Shown here: one piece after another, positions 1 through 7,399 of the stretch | Numbering within the stretch: the stretch's first letter is position 1 | Layout: each line of letters opens with the position of its first letter | From: SIG636 sp045537905 | GTDB taxonomy: Bacteria > Bacillota > Clostridia > Oscillospirales > CAG-382 | Direction: 5' to 3' | Assembly: GCA_045537905.1 (NCBI GenBank) | Contig: JAZSQJ010000067.1 | Span: 1 to 64,000 of the forward strand | DNA length: 64,000 bases | Position numbers and translations under genes: made by a program | The notes under the pieces: model-generated | Database searches by the model: none | Told to the model about the DNA's origin: nothing | What the model saw: only the letters and a program-made list of their open reading frames with translations

Positions 1-590
1 TCCATCATCTTGCCGAGGTGAACAAACTTATAACCGATAGCTTCGTTGTCTGCATCCAAACCAACGGAAAGGATGTAGCCTTCTGCCATTTCAAGGTATC
101 TTACGCCCTTTGCGTTGGTAGCGAAGATAGTACCAACCTGAGAACGGAGACCCTTACCAAGGTCCTCAAGACCTGCACCGATAGGCAAACCGTTTTCGGA
201 GAAAGCGGTCTGAGTTCTACCGTAAGCGAGCTGCTTAAAGATCTCTCTCATAGCAACGTTGATAGCGTCGCAAACGAGGTCGGTATTAAGAGCTTCGAGA
301 AGGGTTTTGCCCTGAAGGATTTCTGCTGCCATAGCTGCAGAGTGAGTCATACCGGAGCAACCGAGAGTTTCAACAAGTGCTTCCTCGATGATACCTTCCT
401 TAACGTTAAGGGTGAGCTTGCAGCAACCCTGCTGGGGTGCACACCAGCCGATACCGTGGGAAAGACCGGAGATGTCCTTAATCTCGTAGGATTTAACCCA
501 CTTGCCTTCTTCGGGGATAGGTGCGGGACCGTGCTTAGGACCTTTAGCTACGATGCACATATCCTGAACTTCGTGTGAATAATTAAGCAT
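1..590 (-). CDS. NifU-like iron-sulfur cluster scaffold protein (3' end outside window)
   Basis: About 196 residues are visible; the C-terminus runs off the left edge. The protein starts MLNYSHEVQD and carries cysteines in WCAPQQGCCKLT and in GCSGMTHSA. That layout matches the clostridial NifU-like 'iron-sulfur cluster assembly scaffold' family, which usually sits beside a GGGtGRT protein. Members of the wider family hold a nascent Fe-S cluster in the cytoplasm before transfer to target proteins. The start at 590 is set by an AAGGAAGGA ribosome binding site just upstream. The gene follows pduL by 21 bases and probably shares its promoter. The family call is from memory of its conserved N-terminal half; the exact role in this clade is not established. 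Confidence 0.75.
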   Translation of the reverse strand, partial: MLNYSHEVQDMCIVAKGPKHGPAPIPEEGKWVKSYEIKDISGLSHGIGWCAPQQGCCKLTLNVKEGIIEEALVETLGCSGMTHSAAMAAEILQGKTLLEALNTDLVCDAINVAMREIFKQLAYGRTQTAFSENGLPIGAGLEDLGKGLRSQVGTIFATNAKGVRYLEMAEGYILSVGLDADNEAIGYKFVHLGKMM

Positions 591-611
591 TTGTGATTCC
601 TTCCTTTATAA

Positions 612-1214
612 TTATTTTTTTATAATTTCGCAATATACAGTGCCGCTTGCTGCTGCTGCGTTTGCTTCGTCGGTATCCATGTGGAAAGCAGGAGCAAACT
701 TTTCGCTTACACGGCAAACAACGTCGTCAAAAACCAAAGGACGAGCTGTATCAAGCTTAACCATAACTATTTCCTTATCGGAAACGCCCTGCTCTGCGGC
801 TGCAGCAGGAGTAAGATGTATATGTCTCTTTGCTACTATAGCACCCTCGTCGATAACAACCTCACCGGCAGGACCGATAAGCTTAACGGATGCGCTACCT
901 GCGATATCGCCGGACTCCTTGATAGGAGCAACAACACCAAGGGTGCGTGCGTCGGTAAGAGAAATCTCAACCTGAGTTGCAGGGCGGGCAGGACCAAGGA
1001 TGATTACGTTTTTAAGAGCGGACTTAGGGCCTTCAACTGTAACGCGTTCCTCACAAGCAAACTGACCGGGCTGGGAAAGATCCTTTTTGTGGGTAAGAGA
1101 ATGACCCTTGCCAAACAAAACCTCAATGTGGTCAGCGGAAAGGTGAACGTGTCTTGCAGAGGTTTCAGCAATAATTTTTTCTGCCATATTTGTTTGATGT
1201 GTGGGTAAACACAT
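612..1214 (-). CDS. pduL: Phosphate propanoyltransferase / phosphotransacetylase, PduL family
   Basis: This 200-residue protein interconverts acyl-CoA and acyl phosphate (propionyl- or acetyl-CoA with phosphate), the step before a kinase makes ATP. PduL hallmarks are the paired zinc-binding histidine motifs RHVHLS near residue 22 and RHIHLT in the second half, within two similar beta-barrel domains. No obvious microcompartment targeting helix is seen, so it may be a free cytosolic enzyme replacing Pta in acetate formation. Start 1214 was chosen over an upstream in-frame ATG at 1247 because AAAGGAGG lies directly before it and the upstream ATG falls between the -10 box and this site. It is the first gene after the promoter at 1251-1279, followed by the NifU-like gene. 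Confidence 0.88.
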   Translation of the reverse strand: MCLPTHQTNMAEKIIAETSARHVHLSADHIEVLFGKGHSLTHKKDLSQPGQFACEERVTVEGPKSALKNVIILGPARPATQVEISLTDARTLGVVAPIKESGDIAGSASVKLIGPAGEVVIDEGAIVAKRHIHLTPAAAAEQGVSDKEIVMVKLDTARPLVFDDVVCRVSEKFAPAFHMDTDEANAAAASGTVYCEIIKK

Positions 1215-1250
1215 CGTCCTCCTTTGTATTGGATTTTTTAATAACACCTA

Positions 1251-1279
1251 ATTATACTACAATAATTACGCTTTTTCAA
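1251..1279 (-). promoter_or_regulatory. Sigma-A promoter for pduL and the NifU-like gene
   Basis: Read on the minus strand, TTGAAA (1274-1279) is followed by a 17-base spacer and TATAAT (1251-1256). It lies about 40 bases upstream of the pduL start. No operator-like repeat is seen. Confidence 0.8.
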
Positions 1280-1412
1280 TATCATTTTCAAAGATTTTAA
1301 TATTTTATCACAATCAATATAATAACGGGGAAGAGCCAGGCAAAACTTGGCAATTTATGATGTTTTAACAATTTATTTACCTAATCTTTTACAAACTTTT
1401 CGATATTTGCTA

Positions 1413-1441
1413 TTGCAATGTTGAAAGCTTTGTTGTAAAAT
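1413..1441 (+). promoter_or_regulatory. Sigma-A promoter for the oxaloacetate decarboxylase gene set
   Basis: TTGCAA (1413-1418), a 17-base spacer and TAAAAT (1436-1441) lie 44 bases before the first small gene. The rest of the 1215-1484 gap holds the divergent pduL promoter and AT-rich sequence with a weak 6-bp hairpin near 1336-1352. Confidence 0.75.
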
Positions 1442-1484
1442 AAACACATAATGGATTTTTATGTAATTAATGGGAGGTATTTCA

Positions 1485-1637
1485 ATGCAAAAACAGTCAG
1501 AAGGCTACATCACAAAGACAAGCGTTGTTGATGGCATGGACGCAAAAGAGTTAGCTGCTATCATTTCCGCTGCTATTGCCGCCGCTAACGGTGACGGTAA
1601 AGTAAATTTCAGAATTAAGTCAATTAAACAGCTTTAA
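1485..1637 (+). CDS. 50-residue decarboxylase epsilon/gamma-like small subunit
   Basis: This gene is easy to miss: ATG at 1485 behind GGGAGG, stop at 1635-1637, giving 50 residues. The sequence has KELAAIISAAIAAANG followed by a short beta segment ending FRIKSIKQL. This resembles the cytosolic C-terminal tail of OadG/MmdD subunits and the free-standing MmdE (epsilon, about 55 residues) of Veillonella methylmalonyl-CoA decarboxylase, which stabilises the complex. Its position directly before the biotin carrier and carboxyltransferase genes supports that role. There is no membrane segment. The similarity is judged by eye from pattern, so the family call is good but not certain. Confidence 0.7.
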   Translation: MQKQSEGYITKTSVVDGMDAKELAAIISAAIAAANGDGKVNFRIKSIKQL

Positions 1638-1653
1638 TAAAGGAGATAGAGAA

Positions 1654-2064
1654 ATGACAAGAAAGTATATCGTAACCATCGACAACAATAAGTTTGAAGT
1701 TGAAGTTGAGGAAAACGGCGTTGTTAAGAGTGACAAGGTTGTTGCTGCTCCCGTACAGACCGCTGCTCCTGCTGCTGCTGTAGCTACCGCTGCTCCTGCT
1801 GCTACCGTTGCTGAGGCTCCTGCCGCTGCTCCCGCTGCTGCACCTGCTGACGGCAATAAGGTTTCCGCACCCCTTCCCGGCACACTTCTCAGAATTACTG
1901 CTAAGCAGGGCACCGTTGTTAAGGAAGGCGACGAGCTTTGCGTTATCGAAGCAATGAAGATGGAAAATCCCATATCCTCTCCTTTCTCCGGCACAGTTGT
2001 TTCCGTTGTTGCAAACGAAGGCGCTATGCTTAACGCTGGCGACCTTATCCTTGTAATTGCGTAA
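1654..2064 (+). CDS. Biotin carboxyl carrier protein of a decarboxylase/carboxyltransferase complex
   Basis: This 136-residue protein has three parts: a beta-rich N-terminal segment (1-30), a flexible Ala/Pro-rich linker (about 31-68) and a C-terminal biotinyl domain. The domain contains the canonical EAMKMENPI motif with Lys102 as the biotin attachment site. The domain swings the carboxyl group between active sites. AAAGGAG lies just upstream, 16 bases after the epsilon-like gene, and the carboxyltransferase follows after 11 bases. This layout matches the gamma/biotin subunit of oxaloacetate or methylmalonyl-CoA decarboxylases. The long Ala-Pro linker is typical of these carriers. Confidence 0.92.
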   Translation: MTRKYIVTIDNNKFEVEVEENGVVKSDKVVAAPVQTAAPAAAVATAAPAATVAEAPAAAPAAAPADGNKVSAPLPGTLLRITAKQGTVVKEGDELCVIEAMKMENPISSPFSGTVVSVVANEGAMLNAGDLILVIA

Positions 2065-2075
2065 AGGAGTAGGTT

Positions 2076-3476
2076 ATGGCAAAAATAAAGATTACAGAAA
2101 CTGTTCTGCGTGACTCGCATCAGTCTCTTGCCGCTACCCGTATGACCATCGACCAGATGCTTCCCATACTTAAGGCCCTTGATGACGTTGGTTATCACGC
2201 TTTGGAAGCTTGGGGCGGCGCTACCTTCGACGTTTGTATGCGTTTCCTCAACGAGGATCCTTGGGAAAGACTTCGCACCATCCGTAAGAACGTTAAGAAC
2301 ACTAAGCTCCAGATGCTTTTCCGCGGTCAGAACATTCTTGGCTACCGTCATTATTCCGACGACGTAGTTCAATACTTTGTTCAGAAGTCTATAGCTAACG
2401 GTATCGACATCATCAGAGTATTTGACGCTCTTAACGACGTTCGTAACCTTAAGACCGCTATAAAGGCAACTAAGAAGGAAAAGGGGCATCTTCAGGCTGC
2501 TATAAGCTACACCACCAGCCCTGTTCACAATAACGAGTTCTTTGCCGATTTCTCTGTACAGCTTGCAGAGATGGGTGCCGACTCTATTTGTATTAAAGAT
2601 ATGGCAGGTCTTCTTAAGCCCTATGACGCTTATGAGCTTGTTAAGGCTATCAAGGCTAAGTGTAACCTCCCCTTGGAAATACACACCCACTATACAACAG
2701 GTCTTGCTTCCATGACCATTCTTAAGGCTATCGAAGCAGGCGCCGATATAATCGATACCGCTATTTCTCCCTTCGCTATGGGTACCTCTCAGCCCCCAAC
2801 GGAGCCTATCGTTGCTACTCTTGCCGGCACTCCTTACGATACAGGTCTTGACCTTGATAAGCTGGACGTAGTTTCCAAGTACTTTGCAGACCTTCGTACC
2901 GAGTATCTTGCAAGCGGTCTTATCGATCCTGCCGTACTTAAGGTTGACGTTAACGCACTGCGTTACCAAGTTCCCGGCGGTATGCTCTCCAACCTCGTTT
3001 CTCAGCTTAAGCAGCTTGGCAGCTTTGATAAGCTTCAGGATGTTCTTGAGGAAGTTCCTCGTGTTAGAGCTGATGCTGGTTATCCTCCTCTTGTTACTCC
3101 TACCTCTCAGATCGTAGGTACACAGGCTGTTCAGAATATACTTCAGGGCGAAAGATACAAGCTCGTTACCGGCGAGTTTAAGGGTCTTGTTAAGGGTGCT
3201 TACGGTCGCACACCTGCACCTATCGATCCTGATTTTGTTAAGAAGATTATCGGTGACGAGGCTCCTATTACTGCTCGTCCTGCGGACGCTCTCAGTCCTG
3301 AGCTTCCTCAGCTTAAGAAGGACTGTGCAGATTACTCTATTCAGCCTGAGGACGTTCTTTCCTACGCTTTGTTTGAAAAGGTTGCTGTTAAGTTCTTTGA
3401 GCAGCGTAAGAAGGACCTTGCAGAAAAAGAAGCTGATGCAAACGCTTTGTTTGTTACCAAGGTTGAAGAAGAATAA
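2076..3476 (+). CDS. oadA: Oxaloacetate decarboxylase alpha / pyruvate carboxylase carboxyltransferase subunit
   Basis: This 466-residue TIM-barrel carboxyltransferase moves a carboxyl group between oxaloacetate/pyruvate and biotin. It starts KITETVLRDSHQS, the family signature, with the metal-binding HTHYTTG motif about residue 207 and a CIKDMAG segment that carries the candidate carboxylated lysine. It ends without a biotin domain, since the carrier is a separate gene just upstream. The set could work as a sodium-pumping oxaloacetate decarboxylase if a beta subunit (OadB) is encoded elsewhere, or as the PycB half of a two-subunit pyruvate carboxylase. The epsilon-like gene favours the decarboxylase. 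No OadB is in the window. Confidence 0.9.
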   Translation: MAKIKITETVLRDSHQSLAATRMTIDQMLPILKALDDVGYHALEAWGGATFDVCMRFLNEDPWERLRTIRKNVKNTKLQMLFRGQNILGYRHYSDDVVQYFVQKSIANGIDIIRVFDALNDVRNLKTAIKATKKEKGHLQAAISYTTSPVHNNEFFADFSVQLAEMGADSICIKDMAGLLKPYDAYELVKAIKAKCNLPLEIHTHYTTGLASMTILKAIEAGADIIDTAISPFAMGTSQPPTEPIVATLAGTPYDTGLDLDKLDVVSKYFADLRTEYLASGLIDPAVLKVDVNALRYQVPGGMLSNLVSQLKQLGSFDKLQDVLEEVPRVRADAGYPPLVTPTSQIVGTQAVQNILQGERYKLVTGEFKGLVKGAYGRTPAPIDPDFVKKIIGDEAPITARPADALSPELPQLKKDCADYSIQPEDVLSYALFEKVAVKFFEQRKKDLAEKEADANALFVTKVEEE

Positions 3477-3488
3477 TTATGTTTTTTC

Positions 3489-3520
3489 AAAGGGACGAGC
3501 TTGCTCGTTCCTTTGTGTTT
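3489..3520 (+). terminator. Rho-independent terminator after the carboxyltransferase gene
   Basis: A 12-bp stem (3489-3500 with 3503-3514, one G-T pair, effectively a CTTG loop) is followed by a T-rich tract. It separates the decarboxylase genes from the barnase gene. Confidence 0.75.
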
Positions 3521-3537
3521 AAGGATGGTGTTTTTGA

Positions 3538-4161
3538 ATGATGAAAAAATCTATTTCTTGTATTTTAACTTTACTTTTAATTGCATTTAGCTTGTCTTCC
3601 TGCGGTATCGTCCCGGGTGTAAACGAAAGTCGAGGTTCCGCAAGCCTTGAGTCTATAGAAGCGTCTGAGGATTTATCTTTAGGCAATCCTTCAAGTGTTG
3701 ACGTTTCGGAATCTAAAAGCCACGAAAGTAAGGATAGTGAAGAATCCTCGGCTGATATTACCGAAGAAACAAGTGACGCAATAAGTGAAGTCAGCGAGGA
3801 AAGCAAAGTCCTTATTGACGCGGAGGGCGTATATACCAGTGCTGAGGACGTGGGGCTTTATATACACACTTATGGCAAGCTGCCGGGCAATTTTATTACC
3901 AAAAGCGAGGCACGTGCTTTAGGTTGGGAAGGCGGCGGACTTGATAGGTTTGCCCCCGGTAAGTGCATAGGTGGCGACAGATTTGGTAATTACGAGGAAC
4001 TGCTTCCTGAAAAGAAGGGCAGATTTTATACCGAATGCGATATTGACACCCTTGGTAAAAGCAGCAGAGGTGCAAAACGAATAGTATTTTCCAATGACGG
4101 ACTGGTATACTACACCGATGACCATTACGAAAGCTTTACTTTGTTGTACGGAGAAGAATGA
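3538..4161 (+). CDS. Membrane-anchored barnase-like ribonuclease (lipoprotein)
   Basis: This 207-residue protein has a lipoprotein signal ending LSSC (residues 19-22), a Ser/Glu/Asp-rich linker to about residue 95, then a barnase (guanyl-specific RNase N1/T1) domain. Conserved pieces are GKCIGGDRFGNYE and the catalytic set Glu166, Arg177, Arg181 and His196 in TDDHYESF, matching barnase Glu73, Arg83, Arg87 and His102. It should cleave RNA outside the cell while tethered to the membrane. The stop overlaps the start of a barstar gene (ATGA), the classic toxin-inhibitor pairing. Start 3538 and 3541 (ATGATG) are equally possible. Confidence 0.9.
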   Translation: MMKKSISCILTLLLIAFSLSSCGIVPGVNESRGSASLESIEASEDLSLGNPSSVDVSESKSHESKDSEESSADITEETSDAISEVSEESKVLIDAEGVYTSAEDVGLYIHTYGKLPGNFITKSEARALGWEGGGLDRFAPGKCIGGDRFGNYEELLPEKKGRFYTECDIDTLGKSSRGAKRIVFSNDGLVYYTDDHYESFTLLYGEE

Positions 4162-4436
4162 TGAGCGATAGAATTATAAGCATTGATTGCAACAGTATAA
4201 ACAGTAAACAGGATTTACACGAAGCCTTACGCAGGGAGCTGGTTGGTGTAGAGTATTACGGCAACAATCTGGATGCACTTTACGATGCACTTACCTCTGT
4301 TAAGGGTGTGCATTTGAATTTTGAAAACTTTTCACTCCTTTCTGAAAGGCTTGGAACTTATTACGATAAGCTGGTTAAGCTGATACTTTCGGCAACCGAC
4401 GCAAACCCTGAGCTTGAAATAACGATTTCCTATTAA
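4158..4436 (+). CDS. Barstar-like ribonuclease inhibitor
   Basis: This 92-residue cytoplasmic protein has the barstar core YYGNNLDALYDALT. Asp39 and Asp43 match barstar Asp35 and Asp39, which plug the barnase active site. It overlaps the RNase stop codon by four bases, so the two are translationally coupled. It should bind and neutralise any RNase that stays or folds in the cytoplasm before export. A second in-frame ATG lies at 4161. Confidence 0.93.
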   Translation: MMSDRIISIDCNSINSKQDLHEALRRELVGVEYYGNNLDALYDALTSVKGVHLNFENFSLLSERLGTYYDKLVKLILSATDANPELEITISY

Positions 4437-4466
4437 GCCACAAGCGTTAAAGAGGTGAGTGATTTT

Positions 4467-5219
4467 ATGTCGGCAAAGTACATTAGCGGCATCGAATTTG
4501 ATAACGGTTTAGATAAACGCTCCTATTTACACGCTTTACCTGTTATAAAATATTTGTCAGAGGAAAAACGCTTGTCTTTTTCTTCAAACGTAACGTTTTT
4601 TGTTGGTGAAAACGGAACGGGCAAATCCACCTTGATTGAGGCAATAGCGGTAGCTTACGGTTTTAACGCCGAAGGAGGAACAAAAAATTTTAATTTTTCC
4701 ACCAATAAAACTCATTCGGAGTTGTGTGAGCATTTAATCCTGACCAGTCGGGATTATGCCAAGGACGGCTTTTTCTTAAGGGCGGAAAGTCTTTATAACG
4801 TTGCTACAAATATAGACAGCATGGACAAATCTCCCGGTTTAAGTCGACCTATAATAGAGAGCTACGGTGGAGTTTCCCTGCACAATCAATCCCATGGCGA
4901 AAGCTTTTTGGCTATTGTTCAAAATCGCTTCAGCGGTAAGGGGCTATATATTTTAGACGAGCCCGAAGCCGCACTTTCACCTATGCGACTGCTAACCTTA
5001 ATGGTGGAAATAGACGAGCTGGTGAAGAAGGACTCTCAGTTTATTATCGCAACCCACTCGCCCATATTGATGGCTTTTCCCAATGCGGAGATTATTGAGT
5101 TTTCTCAAAACGGGCTTGAAAAAGTACATTATGAGGACACTGAGCATTTTCAAATAACAAAACAGTTTTTAGAAAACCCCGAAAGAATGCTGCATTATTT
5201 GTTGAAACATAGTGAATAA
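4467..5219 (+). CDS. AAA-type (SMC/ABC-like) ATPase
   Basis: This 250-residue protein has Walker A GENGTGKST (47-55), a Walker B ILDEPEAALSP and a switch histidine in ATHSPIL. The layout matches stand-alone ABC/SMC-like AAA proteins (AAA_21/AAA_23 type) without transmembrane segments. The GHGES-type signature is present as HGESF before Walker B. The start at ATG 4467 is preferred over GTG 4455 because that GTG lies inside the AGAGGTGA ribosome binding site. It sits 30 bases after barstar, but a shared function with the RNase pair is not shown. Its substrate is unknown. Confidence 0.85.
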   Translation: MSAKYISGIEFDNGLDKRSYLHALPVIKYLSEEKRLSFSSNVTFFVGENGTGKSTLIEAIAVAYGFNAEGGTKNFNFSTNKTHSELCEHLILTSRDYAKDGFFLRAESLYNVATNIDSMDKSPGLSRPIIESYGGVSLHNQSHGESFLAIVQNRFSGKGLYILDEPEAALSPMRLLTLMVEIDELVKKDSQFIIATHSPILMAFPNAEIIEFSQNGLEKVHYEDTEHFQITKQFLENPERMLHYLLKHSE

Positions 5220-5256
5220 AACGTGTGGATTTCTTGATAGTACACATTAAAACGCA

Positions 5257-5303
5257 ATACATCCGTTAATAGACTTGACAAAGCTTGTTAACGGATGTAT
5301 ACT
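5257..5303 (+). promoter_or_regulatory. Consensus promoter overlapped by a 13-bp inverted repeat (putative Zur/Fur-type operator)
   Basis: TTGACA (5275-5280), a 17-base spacer and TATACT (5298-5303) form a near-perfect sigma-A promoter. A perfect 13-bp inverted repeat flanks it: ATACATCCGTTAA (5257-5269) and TTAACGGATGTAT (5288-5300). The right arm covers the spacer end and the first half of the -10 box. The gene just downstream encodes a Fur-family repressor, so autoregulation of this metal-uptake operon is the natural reading. Confidence 0.8.
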
Positions 5304-5350
5304 TATATAGTAAATTAAGACTTAGTTTCAATTTTAACCGAGGTAATTGT

Positions 5351-5770
5351 ATGTCTAACGTCCAGTCTAAACAAAGATATAATACAAAGCAAGAGGGCTT
5401 GATAATCAGCTTTTTTGAAAACAATAAAAACGGGCATTTTACAGCCGATGAGGTGTGTGACAGCATTCGCTGTAGCGGCATATCCCGTGCAACCGTTTAC
5501 AGACGACTTGAAAGGCTGGTTGAGGATGGGGTGCTTATAAAGTTCAGCTTTGACGGCAAAAGCAGTGCTTGTTACAAATACTGTACAGATGAACATTCTG
5601 CCAGTGGCACCTGTCATTTTATCTGCACTAAATGTAAGAACGTACAGCATATAGACTGTCACCTGCTTGAGGGACTACAAAGCCATCTCTCCTGTGACCA
5701 TAACCTTAATATTGATAGTACACGTACCGTGTTTTACGGTGTTTGCGGAGGATGTGTATGCGAAAACTAA
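5351..5770 (+). CDS. Fur-family metal-responsive repressor (Zur-like)
   Basis: This 139-residue protein has an N-terminal winged helix (GISRATVYRRLERLVEDG) and a C-terminal metal-binding part with two structural cysteine pairs, CTKC in the middle and CGGC at the end. That matches Fur/Zur/PerR proteins. It is the first gene of a ZnuABC-type operon, so zinc (or manganese) sensing is likely. The start at 5351 has a GAGG site; upstream in-frame starts fall in the promoter region and were discarded. Its stop overlaps the next gene by 13 bases. Zur is favoured over Fur by context only. Confidence 0.85.
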   Translation: MSNVQSKQRYNTKQEGLIISFFENNKNGHFTADEVCDSIRCSGISRATVYRRLERLVEDGVLIKFSFDGKSSACYKYCTDEHSASGTCHFICTKCKNVQHIDCHLLEGLQSHLSCDHNLNIDSTRTVFYGVCGGCVCEN

Positions 5771-6714
5771 AATTCCTTTGTTTATTACTGCTGCTGTGTA
5801 TGCTTTTGTCCTTTGTTTGCTCCTGTGTCTCCACGGATAACAGCCAAAAAAGCGACGGAATAAGCATAGTAGCAACTCTTTTCCCTCAGTACGATTTTGC
5901 AAAAGGTATACTTGGCGAAAAGGGAAGTGTTGTTTTATTACTCCCACCCGGTGCAGACAGCCATAGCTTTGAGCTGACCCCAACGGATATTAAAAAGATT
6001 AACAGCAGTGATGTTTTTGTTTATACGGGCCCTGATATGGAGCTGTGGGTAGACAGCATTATCTCTTCAATTAAAGACAGCGTTAAAATTATAAACCTGT
6101 CTGCCCCTTTGTGTTTGTCCGAGGAGGAGCATAAAAACCACGACAGCGAGCACGACCACAGCGGTGTCGACCCCCACGTATGGACAAATCCCGTTTATGC
6201 TATGGTAATGCTTGATACTATTTATAAAGGCATTTGTGAGCTTGACCCCGACAATAAGGAATATTATAAAGCTAATTATGACGCTTATTATGCAGAGCTG
6301 GCATCGATAGATGCTGATATAAAGAGTATAGCAAGCCGAGCAAAGGGAAAGTGTCTGTATTTCAGCGGTAAATTTGCCTTTAATCATTTTGTTGAAGAAT
6401 ACGGGTTTACTTATGTTGCCCCCTTTAACAGCTGCTCTGACGTGCAAATTGAAAGTCCTGCGGCTATTAACAGCCTGATTGAGCAAATGAAGGCTAATAA
6501 CGTTAAGTATGTTTTTTATGAGGAGCTGTCAAATAACAGTATACTTGATACCATAGTTGCAGAAACCAAGGCAACGCCCTTGCTGTTGCACAACACCCAT
6601 AACATAAGTAAGGATGATTACAATAAGGGAGTCAGCTATTTACAGTTAATGAAAAACAACGTTTTAAGCTTAAGAAAGGCATTGATAGATGGAGAAACTA
6701 CTAAGTTGCAGTAA
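5758..6714 (+). CDS. znuA: Zinc/manganese ABC transporter substrate-binding lipoprotein
   Basis: This 318-residue cluster A-1 binding protein (ZnuA/AdcA type) captures a divalent metal outside the cell. It has an N-terminal signal with a lipobox-like VCSC, an early histidine in GADSHSFELTP, a His/Asp-rich loop (residues about 123-135, HKNHDSEHDHS) typical of zinc rather than manganese binders, and the family motif GVDPHVWTNP. Start 5758 has GGAGG six bases upstream. The gene overlaps both its neighbours, the Fur-type repressor and the ATPase. Confidence 0.9.
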   Translation: MRKLKFLCLLLLLCMLLSFVCSCVSTDNSQKSDGISIVATLFPQYDFAKGILGEKGSVVLLLPPGADSHSFELTPTDIKKINSSDVFVYTGPDMELWVDSIISSIKDSVKIINLSAPLCLSEEEHKNHDSEHDHSGVDPHVWTNPVYAMVMLDTIYKGICELDPDNKEYYKANYDAYYAELASIDADIKSIASRAKGKCLYFSGKFAFNHFVEEYGFTYVAPFNSCSDVQIESPAAINSLIEQMKANNVKYVFYEELSNNSILDTIVAETKATPLLLHNTHNISKDDYNKGVSYLQLMKNNVLSLRKALIDGETTKLQ

Positions 6715-7399
6715 CGTATGTGTTGAATACGAAGGCAAGCAGGTTCTAAAAAACGTAAGCTTTGATATTGAGGAAAAGGATTTTGTTTGTATAGTTGGGG
6801 AAAACGGAGCAGGGAAGTCCACTCTGACCAACGCCATACTTGGGCTCGTGCAGCTGTCCGGCGGTAGGATAAGTATGAACGGTATTACAAAAAGCGATAT
6901 CGGATACCTGCCACAAAAATTAAAGGTTGCATCTAACTTTCCCGCCTCTGTAAAAGAGGTTGTTATGTCAGGCTTTGTGGGAAAAAGCTTTTTCAGCCCC
7001 TTTTATACAAAAAACCAAAAGTGCAAGGCGGACGACGCCTTGAGGCTGCTTGGTCTTGACGAGATAAAAAAACGCTCCTATCTTGAGCTTTCCGGCGGTC
7101 AACAGCAAAGGGCTTTGCTTGCAAGAGCGGTATGTGCCGCAGAAAAGCTGGTGCTTCTGGATGAGCCTGTAAGCGGTCTTGACATCAACGCAACAGCCAA
7201 CTTTTATAATTTGATATGCCATCTTAACACCCATCACGATATGGCTATACTTATGGTCTCCCACGATATAGAAACTGCCGTAAAATATTGCAGCAAGGTT
7301 TTACATTTAGGTGACGGTGTTCAGTTTTTCGGTAAGACCTCCGACTATGTAGATAGCTCAATATATAAGCGTTTTGTGCAGAAGGGGGAAGAGGTATGA
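6689..7399 (+). CDS. znuC: Zinc/manganese ABC transporter ATP-binding protein
   Basis: This 236-residue ABC ATPase powers metal import. It has Walker A GENGAGKST (37-45), signature LSGGQQQR, Walker B LVLLDEPVSGLD and switch histidine in MVSHD. It overlaps znuA by 26 bases and couples to znuB by an ATGA overlap, so the three are one transcription unit. Confidence 0.93.
   Translation: MEKLLSCSNVCVEYEGKQVLKNVSFDIEEKDFVCIVGENGAGKSTLTNAILGLVQLSGGRISMNGITKSDIGYLPQKLKVASNFPASVKEVVMSGFVGKSFFSPFYTKNQKCKADDALRLLGLDEIKKRSYLELSGGQQQRALLARAVCAAEKLVLLDEPVSGLDINATANFYNLICHLNTHHDMAILMVSHDIETAVKYCSKVLHLGDGVQFFGKTSDYVDSSIYKRFVQKGEEV

Noticed and set aside
1620..2969. 449-codon open frame antisense to the biotin carrier and carboxyltransferase
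   Set aside because: Shadow; its end is an Ala/Thr-rich reflection of the Ala-Pro linker on the other strand.
4158..5219. Barnase, barstar and the ATPase as a single three-gene defence system
   Set aside because: The RNase is exported and the ATPase family is broad. Adjacency alone (30-base gap, own ribosome site) does not support a joint mechanism.
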